64,000 nucleotides of DNA from Kribbella kalugense (GTDB taxonomy: Bacteria > Actinomycetota > Actinomycetes > Propionibacteriales > Kribbellaceae), in NCBI RefSeq assembly GCF_004365875.1, contig NZ_SODF01000001.1, positions 2,666,001 through 2,730,000 of the forward strand, given 5' to 3'. Below the pieces are notes generated by a model that saw nothing but the letters and a program-made list of their open reading frames with translations, was not told where the DNA came from and searched no databases. Both the position numbers and the translations under genes were made by a program. Shown one piece after another: positions 9,648 to 17,636 of the stretch (its first letter is position 1; every line of letters begins with the position of its first letter).

Positions 9648-10691
9648 TCATGATGCTGTCCATTCCAGGAGCTTCTGCTGGTCCCAGGTGTTGATGACGC
9701 GATCAGGCACCACGCCGCAGTCCTCGGCGCGTTCGCAGCCGTAGACCTGCCAGTCGAGCTGGCCGGGTGCGTGCGCGTCGGTGTCGATCGAGAACATGCA
9801 CTCCATCTCTACGGCCATCGAGAGCAGGCGCTTCGGCGGGTCGAGCCGTTCGGGCCGCGAGTTGATCTCGACCGCCGTACCGAACTGGCGGCAGGCCTCG
9901 AAGACCACCTCGGGGTCGAACTCCGACTCGGGCCGGGTACCGCGGCCGCCGGTGATCAACCGGCCGGTGCAGTGGCCGAGGATGTCGACGTGCGGGTTGG
10001 CGATCGCGCGGACCATCCGCTCGGTCATCGGCTCGGACGCCATCCGCAGCTTCGAGTGGACGCTGGCCACCACGACGTCGAGCCGGGCCAGGATCTCGGT
10101 GTCGCAGTCGAGGGTGCCGTCCTCGTTGATGTCGACCTCGATACCGTTCAGGATCCGGAAGCCGTCGAGTTCGTCGGTCAGCTTTTTGTTGAGCTCGGCA
10201 ACGACCTCGATCTGCTGCAGCCGGCGTTCGCGGGACAGTCCGTTGGCGACGGTCAGCCGGGGTGAGTGGTCGGTCAGCGCGACGTACGAGTGCCCGAGCC
10301 GGTGCGCCGTACGCGCCATCTCCTCGATCGGGCTCCCGCCGTCGGACCACTCCGAATGCAGGTGCAGGTCGGCCTTCAGCTCCGCCCGCATGCCGGTCCC
10401 GGCCGTGGTCAGCTCCCCCGCCGCCTCCTCCAGCTTGACCAGGTACGACGGGGTCGCGCCGTCCATCGCCTCCACGATGACGGCCTCGGTCTTCGGCCCG
10501 ATCCCGGCCAACTCGGTCAGCGTGCCGGCCCGGCGGCGGGCGCGAACCTCAGCAGCCGGCAGCGCCGCGATCGTGTCGGCCGCCCGCCGGTACGCCTTCA
10601 CCCGATGGGTCGGCTGCCGGTCCCGCTCGAGGTAGTACCCGATCGCGCGCAACGCCGCGACCGCGTTGTCCACACCAGCCTTGTCGCTCAT
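9648..10691 (-). CDS. PHP-domain phosphoesterase with N-terminal helix-hairpin-helix domain (PolX-like without polymerase)
   Basis: About 347 residues. The N-terminal 100 residues (VDNAVAALRAIGYYLERD, then RAGTLTELAGIGPKTEAVIVEAM) form a Pol-beta-like helical region with a helix-hairpin-helix motif that binds DNA non-specifically. From residue 107 a PHP domain begins with the metal motif DLHLHSEWSDG (D108, H110, H112), followed by ALTDHS, NGIEVDI, VASVHS, DILGH and FSIDTDAH, the usual ordered ligands of this trinuclear metal phosphoesterase. The architecture matches the ends of bacterial PolX with the nucleotidyl-transferase palm missing, so DNA 3' phosphatase/exonuclease or histidinol-phosphatase activity is plausible. 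Start choice between ATGs at 10691, 10700 and 10703 is unresolved; none has a strong ribosome site. Confidence 0.8.
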   Translation of the reverse strand: MSDKAGVDNAVAALRAIGYYLERDRQPTHRVKAYRRAADTIAALPAAEVRARRRAGTLTELAGIGPKTEAVIVEAMDGATPSYLVKLEEAAGELTTAGTGMRAELKADLHLHSEWSDGGSPIEEMARTAHRLGHSYVALTDHSPRLTVANGLSRERRLQQIEVVAELNKKLTDELDGFRILNGIEVDINEDGTLDCDTEILARLDVVVASVHSKLRMASEPMTERMVRAIANPHVDILGHCTGRLITGGRGTRPESEFDPEVVFEACRQFGTAVEINSRPERLDPPKRLLSMAVEMECMFSIDTDAHAPGQLDWQVYGCERAEDCGVVPDRVINTWDQQKLLEWTAS

Positions 10692-10796
10692 GCGGTCCAT
10701 CATCGCAGCGCGGACCGCCACGCAGGCAGAAGTACCCGGGCAAGCGGCTACCGACCCGATTTAGGCGGGTTCTGCATGCCTGGCGGTCCGGGCAGC

Positions 10797-10802
10797 TATG
10801 GT
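10797..10802 (+). promoter_or_regulatory. -10 element of a leaderless promoter (fasR)
   Basis: TATGGT fits TAnnnT and is followed by exactly six bases and then GTG at 10809. No Shine-Dalgarno exists, so fasR is predicted to be leaderless with GTG 10809 as its start; an upstream ATG at 10776 would lie before this promoter. Confidence 0.55.
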
Positions 10803-10808
10803 CTGGGC

Positions 10809-12011
10809 GTGGTGAAGGCGACGAAGGCGCGGGCGGAGCGGTTGCAGAACGCGACCGGCGCCCTCGCGACCGCGGCCATGGCGGCGATGGACGCGAAGCT
10901 GCCGTGGTTCGCGAAGTTGTCGGCACAGGACCGGTCCTGGATCGGGCTGGTGGCACAGTCCGGGATCTCGGCGTTCGTGGAGTGGTTCCGCGACCCCGAC
11001 GAGCACTCCTCGATGCCGACCCGGATCTTCGGGTCCGCGCCGCGGGAGTTCACCCGGGTGATCTCGCTGCACCAGACCGTCGACCTGGTCCGGACCACGA
11101 TCGAGACCATCGAGAACACCATCGGCACGCTGCTCCCACCCGACGACGTCCCGATCGTCCACGAGGCCATGCAGCGGTACGCCCGGGAGGTCGCGTTCGC
11201 CGCCGCCACCGTCTACGCCCAGGCCGCCGAGATGCGCGGCGCCTGGGACGCACGACTCGAAGCACTCCTCGTCGACTCGGTGATCCGCGGCGAGGCGGAC
11301 GAGTCCGTCCGCTCCCGCGCCTCTGCCCTCGGCTGGACCGGAGCCGCCGGTACGACGGGATCCGCGGAAGTCGCCGTGGTCGTCGGCCGGGCGCCGGCCA
11401 CGACTAGCACCGAGGGCGGCTCGACCGTGGCCGACATGGTTCGGCACGCGGCCCGGGAGGCGGGTGCTGACGCACTGTGCGCGGTCCAGGGCGATCGTCT
11501 GGTGGTGGTACTCGGGGGTACGAGCAAACCTGTCGAGATCGTACAAAAACTGGCCCAGTGGTTCGGACCCGGCCCGATCGTCGTCGGCCCGGTCGTGAAG
11601 GACCTGATGTCGGCCGTCGCCTCGGCTCGGGCCGCCGTCGCCGGTCTTCGCGCAGCGCCCGCGTGGCCGGGTGCGCCCCGGCCGGTCCAGGCCGACGAGC
11701 TGCTCCCGGAACGGTCACTCTCCGGAGACGGCCACGCCCGCCGCCAGCTCGCCAACGAGGTCTACGGCCCGCTCACGGTAGGCGATGGCGTGCTTCTCGA
11801 CACGGTTTCGGCGTACCTGGACTCCGGCGGTTCGATCGAGGCGACAGCCCGGGCGATGTTCATCCACGCCAATACCGTCCGGTATCGGTTGAAGCGTGTG
11901 GCGGACATCACGGAGTACAACCCGCTGGACCCCCGCGACGCTTTCACACTACGTGTCGCACTGACGTTGGGCCGCCTGCTCAATCCCGAGCCGGGAAGTT
12001 CCGTTTTGTAG
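10809..12011 (+). CDS. fasR: Fatty-acid synthesis regulator, FasR / Rv2242 type (PucR-like C-terminal HTH)
   Basis: 400-residue regulator located directly before fabD, as FasR (SCO2386) is in Streptomyces and Rv2242 in M. tuberculosis. Streptomyces FasR is reported to activate the fabD-fabH-acpP-fabF operon. The N-terminal half (LPWFAKLSAQDRSWIGLVAQSGI..FVEWFRDP, LHQTVDLVRTTIETIE, YAREVAFAAATVYAQAAEMRGAWDARLEALLVDSVIRG) closely follows Rv2242 as I recall it. The C-terminus carries the PucR/CdaR-type helix-turn-helix: YLDSGGSIEATARAMFIHANTVRYRLKRV. The region APRPVQADELLPERSL is also conserved. A perfect inverted repeat overlaps its stop codon and may be its own operator in front of fabD. Confidence 0.9.
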   Translation: MVKATKARAERLQNATGALATAAMAAMDAKLPWFAKLSAQDRSWIGLVAQSGISAFVEWFRDPDEHSSMPTRIFGSAPREFTRVISLHQTVDLVRTTIETIENTIGTLLPPDDVPIVHEAMQRYAREVAFAAATVYAQAAEMRGAWDARLEALLVDSVIRGEADESVRSRASALGWTGAAGTTGSAEVAVVVGRAPATTSTEGGSTVADMVRHAAREAGADALCAVQGDRLVVVLGGTSKPVEIVQKLAQWFGPGPIVVGPVVKDLMSAVASARAAVAGLRAAPAWPGAPRPVQADELLPERSLSGDGHARRQLANEVYGPLTVGDGVLLDTVSAYLDSGGSIEATARAMFIHANTVRYRLKRVADITEYNPLDPRDAFTLRVALTLGRLLNPEPGSSVL

Positions 12012-12023
12012 GATCTCTACAAA
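12005..12023. promoter_or_regulatory. Inverted repeat TTTGTAG-N5-CTACAAA in front of fabD (candidate FasR operator)
   Basis: A perfect 7-bp inverted repeat with a 5-base spacer overlaps the fasR TAG stop and lies 67 bases before the fabD start. FasR of Streptomyces is known to bind in front of fabD; that this repeat is the site is inference. It could also act as a weak terminator. Confidence 0.5.
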
Positions 12024-12089
12024 CCGGCCCGGAAGAATTCGTGCTTGTCCTGAGGCTCTCGACGGGTCCGGCTGAGGGAGAGTTGTCAC

Positions 12090-13283
12090 GTGCTCGTCAT
12101 CGTCGCGCCCGGTCAGGGTGCCCAGACCCCAGGATTCCTCGAACCGTGGCTGGCGGACCCGGTGTTCGAGAGCCGGCTGAACTGGCTCTCCGCGGTGGCC
12201 GGTCTCGACCTCGCCCACTACGGCACCAAAGCCGACGCGGACACGATCCGCGACACCGCGATCGCGCAGCCGCTGCTGGTCGCGTCCAGCATGCTGGCCG
12301 CGCTGGCGGTCTTCCCGCACCCGGCCGACGCCTTCACCAAGGTCGGCGCGGTCGCCGGTCACAGCGTCGGTGAGCTCGCCGCCGCGGCCGGCACCGGCGT
12401 ACTGACCGCGGAGCAGGCGATGGTCCTCGTCCGCGAGCGCGGCAAGGCGATGGCCGCCGCTGCGGCGCAGACCGCGACCTCGATGACCGCGGTCCTGGGC
12501 GGTGACCGCGACGAGATCCTGGCCAAGCTGGCCGAGCACGGCCTGACCGCGGCGAACGACAACGGCCCTGGCCAGATCGTTGCCGCCGGCACCGTTGAGG
12601 AGCTGGCCGCACTGGCCGCCGACCCGCCGGCCAAGACCCGGCTGATCCCGCTGTCGGTCGCCGGCGCGTTCCACACCAGGCACATGGAGCCGGCCGTCCA
12701 GACGCTGGCGAAGTACGCGACCGCGATCAGCACCCACGACCCGCGGACCCGCCTGATCTCGAACCGGGACGGCCACGTGGTCCACGACGGCCGGGACGTC
12801 CTGCAGCGGCTCGTCAACCAGGTCAACGCGCCGGTCCGCTGGGACCTGTGCATGCAGACCATGTCGGACCTCGATGTGACCGGCATCCTCGAGCTGCCGC
12901 CGGCGGGCACGCTGACCGGGATCGCGCGTCGCGCCCTCAAGGGTGTCGAGACGTTCGCGCTGAAGACGCCGGACCAGCTCGACGACGCCCGCGCGTTCGT
13001 CGAGAAGCACGGCAGCCCGTCCGAGATCGACGCCTCCCCGACCTGGCGGCTGCTGGTCGCCCCGATGAAGGGGACGTTCACCCGCTCCGAGCAGGTACGC
13101 CGGGAGTCCGGTGACACGGTCGAGGCCGGCGAGGTGGTCGCGACGGTGAAGAGCCTCCGCGACGAGATCGAGGTCAAGGCCCCGCACGGCGGCATCGTGG
13201 TCGAGTGGCTCGCCGAAGAAGGCGACCCGGTAGCACCGGGCCAGCCCCTGGTCCGCCTCCACCCAGCCGGGAGCAACACATGA
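12090..13283 (+). CDS. fabD: Malonyl-CoA:ACP transacylase with C-terminal biotinyl/lipoyl-like domain
   Basis: 397 residues, about 80 longer than ordinary FabD. Residues 1-305 are the transacylase that loads malonate onto ACP: GQGAQ at 9-13, nucleophile S92 in GHSVGE, R117-type arginine in VRERGKAM, and H196 in GAFHTRHM. Residues 317-391 are a second domain with the hammerhead pattern of biotin/lipoyl carrier domains (LLVAPMKGTF..., SGDTVEAGEVVATVKSLRDEIEVKAPHGG, EEGDPVAPGQPLVRL). In the turn where biotin carriers have E-A/S-M-K-M, this has K-S-L-R-D, so the modified lysine is replaced by R357 and biotinylation is not expected. GTG start with GAGGGAGAG upstream. Its TGA overlaps the fabH ATG. 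Confidence 0.93.
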   Translation: MLVIVAPGQGAQTPGFLEPWLADPVFESRLNWLSAVAGLDLAHYGTKADADTIRDTAIAQPLLVASSMLAALAVFPHPADAFTKVGAVAGHSVGELAAAAGTGVLTAEQAMVLVRERGKAMAAAAAQTATSMTAVLGGDRDEILAKLAEHGLTAANDNGPGQIVAAGTVEELAALAADPPAKTRLIPLSVAGAFHTRHMEPAVQTLAKYATAISTHDPRTRLISNRDGHVVHDGRDVLQRLVNQVNAPVRWDLCMQTMSDLDVTGILELPPAGTLTGIARRALKGVETFALKTPDQLDDARAFVEKHGSPSEIDASPTWRLLVAPMKGTFTRSEQVRRESGDTVEAGEVVATVKSLRDEIEVKAPHGGIVVEWLAEEGDPVAPGQPLVRLHPAGSNT

Positions 13284-14269
13284 TCAATGCGTCGACAGGT
13301 TCGCAGTACGCCGGAATTCTCGGGATCGGGTCGTACCGGCCGCGGCGCGTCGTACCGAACGCGGAGATCCTCGAGCAGATCGACTCCAGCGACGAGTGGA
13401 TCCAGACCCGGTCCGGGATCAAGGAACGCCGCTGGGCCAGCGACGACGAGACCGTGCTGATGATGTCGGTGAACGCGGCCAAGGACGCCTTGCAGGAGTC
13501 CGGCATCGACCCGGCCGAGATCGGCGCCGTCGTCGTCGCGACCGTCACGCACCTGTACCAGACACCGGCGATCGCGACCCGGGTCGCCGTCGAGGTGGGC
13601 GCTCCGACCGCGGCCGCGTTCGACATCTCCGCGGCCTGCGCGGGCTTCTGCTACGGCGTCGCGATGGCGAACGACCTGGTCCGCGGCGGCAGTGCGAAGT
13701 ACGTGCTGGCGATCGGGGTCGAGCGGCTCAGTGACATCACCGACCGGACCGACCGCGGTACGGCGTTCATCTTCGCCGACGGGGCCGGCGCCGCGATCGT
13801 TGGTCCGACCGACGAACCGGGCATCGGCCCGGTGGTGTGGGGCTCGGACGGCACGCAGCACCAGGTGATCAGCCAGACCGAATCGTGGCCGGAGGCAGTC
13901 GCCGACTCCAAGTGGCCGCACCTGGCGATGGACGGCAACCCGGTGTTCCGGTGGGCGTCGTTCGCGATGGCGAAGGCCGCGCAGCAGGCGCTGGACGTGG
14001 CCGGCGTGAAGGCCGAGCAGCTCGACCTGTTCGTGCCGCACCAGGCGAACATGCGGATCACCGACGCGATGCGACGCACGCTGAAACTGCCCGAGCACGT
14101 CAAGGTTGCCCGCGACATCGAGCGCCAGGGCAACACCTCGGCCGCCTCGATCCCGCTCGCGATCACCGCGATGCGGGAGGCCGGCGAAGCCAAGAGCGGC
14201 GACCTCGCTTTGATCATCGGCTTCGGCGCGGGCCTCGTGTACGCCGCCCTGGTGATCCGGCTTCCGTAG
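13280..14269 (+). CDS. fabH: 3-oxoacyl-ACP synthase III (KAS III)
   Basis: 329-residue thiolase-fold enzyme that starts fatty-acid synthesis by condensing an acyl-CoA primer with malonyl-ACP. The Cys-His-Asn triad is complete: C120 in ISAACAGFCYG, H254 in VPHQANMRI and N285 in RQGNTSAASIP. The N-terminal GSYRPRRVVPN...DSSDEWIQTRSGIKERRWA is typical. In actinomycetes FabH accepts branched-chain primers, but specificity cannot be read from the sequence. The ATG at 13280 overlaps the fabD stop (ATGA), indicating translational coupling; the open frame extends further upstream but only inside fabD. Confidence 0.97.
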   Translation: MINASTGSQYAGILGIGSYRPRRVVPNAEILEQIDSSDEWIQTRSGIKERRWASDDETVLMMSVNAAKDALQESGIDPAEIGAVVVATVTHLYQTPAIATRVAVEVGAPTAAAFDISAACAGFCYGVAMANDLVRGGSAKYVLAIGVERLSDITDRTDRGTAFIFADGAGAAIVGPTDEPGIGPVVWGSDGTQHQVISQTESWPEAVADSKWPHLAMDGNPVFRWASFAMAKAAQQALDVAGVKAEQLDLFVPHQANMRITDAMRRTLKLPEHVKVARDIERQGNTSAASIPLAITAMREAGEAKSGDLALIIGFGAGLVYAALVIRLP

Positions 14270-14384
14270 CTTCTCAATTTAATTCCGTCATAGTTGTCCG
14301 GGGCAGCTCAGGTGGCTGTACCCGGCTGTAGCGGCCAGCGAAGCTGGCACAAAGCCAGAAGAATCCGAAAGGGAACCAGAGAAC

Positions 14385-14633
14385 ATGGCCAGCACCGAAG
14401 AGATCCGTTCCAACCTCGCCGAGATCGTGAACGAGATCGCCGGCATCCCGGTGGAGGACGTCCAGCTGGACAAGTCCTTCACCGACGACCTCGACGTCGA
14501 CTCGCTCTCCATGGTGGAGGTCGTGGTGGCCGCCGAGGAGAAGTTCGACGTGAAGATCCCCGACGACGAGGTCAAGAACCTGAAGACCGTCGGCGACGCC
14601 GTCGCGTTCATCGAGCGCGCCCAGAACGGCTGA
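14385..14633 (+). CDS. acpP: Acyl carrier protein
   Basis: 82-residue acidic four-helix protein that carries growing acyl chains on a phosphopantetheine arm. The attachment serine is S40 in DLDVDSLSMVEVV, the canonical DSL motif, and helix II/III sequences (VVAAEEKFDVKIPDDEVKNLKTVGDAVAFIE) are standard. ATG start with an AAAGGGAAC purine-rich site upstream. It lies 115 bases after fabH and 119 bases before fabF, with a 12-bp hairpin in the latter gap that may favour acpP transcript over the downstream genes. Confidence 0.97.
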   Translation: MASTEEIRSNLAEIVNEIAGIPVEDVQLDKSFTDDLDVDSLSMVEVVVAAEEKFDVKIPDDEVKNLKTVGDAVAFIERAQNG

Positions 14634-14658
14634 CGTCCGCCGTCACCCGTGCTGGCCG

Positions 14659-14687
14659 GGTGCTCACCGGCTCCCCCGGTGAGCACC
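14659..14687 (+). terminator. Strong hairpin inside the fab operon, between acpP and fabF
   Basis: GGTGCTCACCGG (14659-14670) pairs perfectly with CCGGTGAGCACC (14676-14687) around a 5-base loop, 26 bases after the acpP stop. No T-tract follows, so it may act as a partial terminator or RNA-stabilising 3' end that raises acpP message over fabF-accD6. Confidence 0.6.
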
Positions 14688-14752
14688 ACGCAGTACCGAA
14701 CTCCCCTCGCTCCCCAATCCCGCAGATCGCTGATGTGAAGGATGAGGTAACC

Positions 14753-15988
14753 ATGTCGAAGACCCGAGTCGTCATCACTGGGCTCGGAGCCACGACCCCG
14801 CTCGGCGGCGACGTGGCCAGCTCCTGGGAAGGGTTGCTGGCCGGTCGTTCCGGCGCTCGGCGGCTGACCGACGACTGGGTGCAGAACCTGGCGGTCCAGA
14901 TCGCCGCCCCGGCCGCGGTCGACCCGACCGAGGTGATCGAGCGGGTCAAGGCCCGCCGCCTGGACCGGACCGCGCAGCTCGCCGTCGTCGCCGCCCGTGA
15001 GGCCTGGGCCGACTCCGGCCTGGAAGAGTCCGGAATGGACAAGGAGCGGCTCGGCGTCGCGGTCGCCTCCGGTATCGGCGGTCTGCACACCACGCTGTCG
15101 AACTACGACGCGCTGAAGACCAACCCGCGCCGGGTGTCGCCGCTGGCGATCCCGATGCTGATGCCGAACTCGTCCGCGGCGTACGTCAGCCTGGAGTTCG
15201 GTGCGAAGGGCGGCGTACACACCCCGGTCTCGGCCTGCGCCTCCGGCAACGAGGCGATCTGGCTGGGGCTGGACCAGATCCGGCTCGGCCGCGCGGACGT
15301 GGTGATCGCCGGTGGCGCCGAGGGCGCGATCATGGCGCTGCCGCTGGCCGCGTTCGGGATGATGCAGGCGCTGAGCAAGCGCAACGACGACCCGGAACGC
15401 GCCTCGCGGCCCTGGGACGTGGACCGCGACGGCTTCCTGCTCGGTGAAGGCGCCGGGGTCTTGATCCTGGAGTCGTACGAGCACGCGAAGGCGCGCGGCG
15501 CGAAGATGTACGCCGAAGTGGCCGGCGCGGGCATCTCCGCCGACGGACACGACATCGCGCAGCCCGACCCGACCGGTTCCGGCGCACGCCGGGCGATGGA
15601 GCGGGCGCTGGTCGAGGGCGACCTGACCCCGGCCGACATCTTCCACATCAACGCGCACGCCACGTCGACGCCGCAGGGTGACATCGCCGAGTCGCTCGCG
15701 ATCCGGCAGGCGCTCGGCAAGGAGGCGGACCACGCGGTCGCCACGGCGCCGAAGTCGATGATCGGTCACCTGCTCGGCGGCGCAGGTGCGGTGGAGTCGA
15801 TCGCGACCGTGCTCGCCGTACACAACCGGGTCTCGCCGCCGACCATCAACGTGGACAAGCTCGACGACCAGATCGACCTGGACGTCGCGACCGAGCAGCG
15901 CAAGCTGCCCGACGGGGACATCGCGGCGCTGAACAACTCGTTCGGCTTCGGCGGCCACAACGCCGCCATCGCCTTCAAATCGCTTTAA
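14753..15988 (+). CDS. fabF: 3-oxoacyl-ACP synthase II (KAS II)
   Basis: 411-residue elongating condensing enzyme of the type II fatty-acid system. The Cys-His-His triad is intact: C162 in VSACASGNEA, H302 in INAHATSTPQGD and H339 in MIGHLLGGAGA; the C-terminal NNSFGFGGHN loop is also present. The ATG at 14753 follows GGATGAGG with good spacing; the open frame continues upstream but without coding character. It is the position held by kasA/kasB in mycobacteria and fabF in Streptomyces. The accD6 gene follows after 16 bases, so the genes are co-transcribed. Confidence 0.97.
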   Translation: MSKTRVVITGLGATTPLGGDVASSWEGLLAGRSGARRLTDDWVQNLAVQIAAPAAVDPTEVIERVKARRLDRTAQLAVVAAREAWADSGLEESGMDKERLGVAVASGIGGLHTTLSNYDALKTNPRRVSPLAIPMLMPNSSAAYVSLEFGAKGGVHTPVSACASGNEAIWLGLDQIRLGRADVVIAGGAEGAIMALPLAAFGMMQALSKRNDDPERASRPWDVDRDGFLLGEGAGVLILESYEHAKARGAKMYAEVAGAGISADGHDIAQPDPTGSGARRAMERALVEGDLTPADIFHINAHATSTPQGDIAESLAIRQALGKEADHAVATAPKSMIGHLLGGAGAVESIATVLAVHNRVSPPTINVDKLDDQIDLDVATEQRKLPDGDIAALNNSFGFGGHNAAIAFKSL

Positions 15989-16004
15989 TTCCCTGGAGGC
16001 CCGC

Positions 16005-17429
16005 ATGACCGTTGCCCCGGCGAAACCGGCCAAACTACCCCGTGAGCTGGACCCGCGTAATCCGGTCAGCCGGCTGACGAATCTGCTCGACGCGGGGAGC
16101 CTGGAGCTGATCACGCCGGACAACCTGTCCGGGATGATCGCGGCTCGCGGCCGGATTGCCGGGGCGAAGGTGGTCGCGTTCTGCTCCGACGCCACCGTGA
16201 TGGGCGGCGCGATGGGCGACGAGGGCTGCGACGTCGTGGTCAAGGCGTACGAGGTCGCTCGCGAGGAGCAGGTGCCGATCATCGGGCTGTGGCACTCCGG
16301 CGGCGCGCGGCTGGCCGAAGGGGTGCTGAGCCTGCACGCGGTCGGCAAGATCTTCTTCGCGATGACGCAGGCGTCGGGGAAGATCCCGCAGCTTTCCGTC
16401 GTCCTCGGCCCGGCGGCGGGCGGTGCGGCGTACGGCCCGGCGCTGACCGACATCGTCATCCTCGGTCCGGAGGGCCGGATCTTCGTCACCGGGCCGGACG
16501 TGGTCCGCTCGGTCACCGGTGAGGACGTCGACATGCTCCGGCTCGGCGGTCCCGAGCCGCACGGCCGGCGGTCCGGCGTCGTCCACATCACCACAGATTC
16601 CGAGGCGGCCGCGCTCGAGCAGGCGCGCCGGCTCACCGACCTGCTCGCCAACCAGGGCTCGATGTCGACCGACATCCCGGACACCGATCTGTCCGGGTTC
16701 CTGCCCGAGTCGGCCAAGCGTGCGTACGACGTCCATCCGCTGGTCGGAGGGGTGCTCGACGACGAGTCCTCCGTCGAACTTCACCAGCGCTGGGCGCCGA
16801 ACATCGTCACCACGCTCGGCCGGCTCGGCGGGCGGACGGTCGGCGTGATCGCGAACAACCCGCTCCGGCTCGGTGGTTGCCTGGACGCGCTGTCGGCCGA
16901 GAAGGCGTCCCGCTTCGTCCGGATGTGCGACGCGTTCGGGGTGCCGCTGGTCGTGCTGGTCGACGTACCCGGGTACCTGCCGGGTGTCGGTCAGGAGTGG
17001 GACGGCGTCGTACGACGAGGTGCCAAGCTGCTGCATGCCTTCGCCGAGGCCGTCGTACCGCGGGTGACGCTGGTGACCCGGAAGACGTACGGCGGGGCGT
17101 ACATCGCGATGAACGCCCGGTCGCTGGGGGCGACCCGGGTGTTCGCGTGGCCGCGGGCCGAGGTGGCCGTGATGGGTGCGATCGCTGCGGTCCGGGTGCT
17201 GCACCGGCGGAAGCTGGCCGAGGTCGATCCGGAGGTCCGGCCGCAGGTCGAGGCCGAGCTCGCCGCGGAACACGAGAAGATTGCCGGTGGCATCGACCGG
17301 GCCATCGAGATCGGCGTGGTCGACGAGGTCGTCGAACCCACCCGCACCCGCACCGCCCTCGCAACAGCCCTCGCCAAGGCAGAGTCGACCGGCACCATCC
17401 GCGGAAACCACGGCAACATCCCGCTCTGA
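16005..17429 (+). CDS. accD6: Acyl-CoA carboxylase beta (carboxyltransferase) subunit, AccD6-like
   Basis: 474-residue carboxyltransferase that moves CO2 from carboxybiotin to acetyl- or propionyl-CoA, making malonyl-CoA for the fab enzymes encoded just upstream. It has the two crotonase-fold halves with oxyanion-hole glycines: GPAAGGAAYGPAL (135-147) and KTYGGAYIAM (from K360). Length and position after the last condensing-enzyme gene match AccD6 of mycobacteria (473 residues). There is no zinc-finger N-terminus, so it is the CoA-carboxylase type seen in actinobacteria, which needs a separate biotinylated alpha subunit not encoded here. ATG with TGGAGG eight bases upstream; a strong terminator follows. 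Confidence 0.92.
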   Translation: MTVAPAKPAKLPRELDPRNPVSRLTNLLDAGSLELITPDNLSGMIAARGRIAGAKVVAFCSDATVMGGAMGDEGCDVVVKAYEVAREEQVPIIGLWHSGGARLAEGVLSLHAVGKIFFAMTQASGKIPQLSVVLGPAAGGAAYGPALTDIVILGPEGRIFVTGPDVVRSVTGEDVDMLRLGGPEPHGRRSGVVHITTDSEAAALEQARRLTDLLANQGSMSTDIPDTDLSGFLPESAKRAYDVHPLVGGVLDDESSVELHQRWAPNIVTTLGRLGGRTVGVIANNPLRLGGCLDALSAEKASRFVRMCDAFGVPLVVLVDVPGYLPGVGQEWDGVVRRGAKLLHAFAEAVVPRVTLVTRKTYGGAYIAMNARSLGATRVFAWPRAEVAVMGAIAAVRVLHRRKLAEVDPEVRPQVEAELAAEHEKIAGGIDRAIEIGVVDEVVEPTRTRTALATALAKAESTGTIRGNHGNIPL

Positions 17430-17437
17430 CACGCACG

Positions 17438-17467
17438 AAGGGCACGGATCCTAGGATCCGTGCCCTT
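17438..17467 (+). terminator. Terminator of the fab-accD6 operon
   Basis: AAGGGCACGGATC (17438-17450) and GATCCGTGCCCTT (17455-17467) form a perfect 13-bp stem with a CTAG loop, eight bases after the accD6 stop. Confidence 0.9.
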
Positions 17468-17495
17468 CACGTGGTGCGGCCGCTGTTGTTCACAA

Positions 17496-17523
17496 CCACC
17501 GGGGGTGTCCCGACACCCGGTGG
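17496..17523 (-). terminator. Hairpin downstream of DUF3145
   Basis: CCACCGGGGGTGTC (17496-17509) pairs with GACACCCGGTGG (17512-17523) with a two-G bulge. It lies about 115 bases after the DUF3145 stop on the minus strand and back to back with the fab terminator, so it is a plausible end for that transcript. Confidence 0.5.
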
Positions 17524-17636
17524 CCCAGCGGCCACGGCCCCTCCCACCCTGTATGAAGTCTGATGCTCAGTCTCATCGAAAAGTTGTCGGAAGTCGCCGT
17601 GCTTCACAGCTTTCTTCTGAAGTTCTCAGGATCCGC

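Noticed and set aside
10266-10808. N-terminal extension of fasR of about 180 codons
   Set aside because: It runs through the PHP gene on the other strand, is Arg/Gly/Pro-rich, and the true start has a leaderless promoter at 10797-10802.
12359-14098. 579-codon minus-strand frame across fabD/fabH
   Set aside because: Shadow of two confidently identified genes; composition is mirror-frame and it spans the fabD-fabH junction.
14288-16717. 809-codon minus-strand frame across acpP, fabF and accD6
   Set aside because: Antisense to three conserved genes; Ser/Arg-rich product without recognisable motifs.
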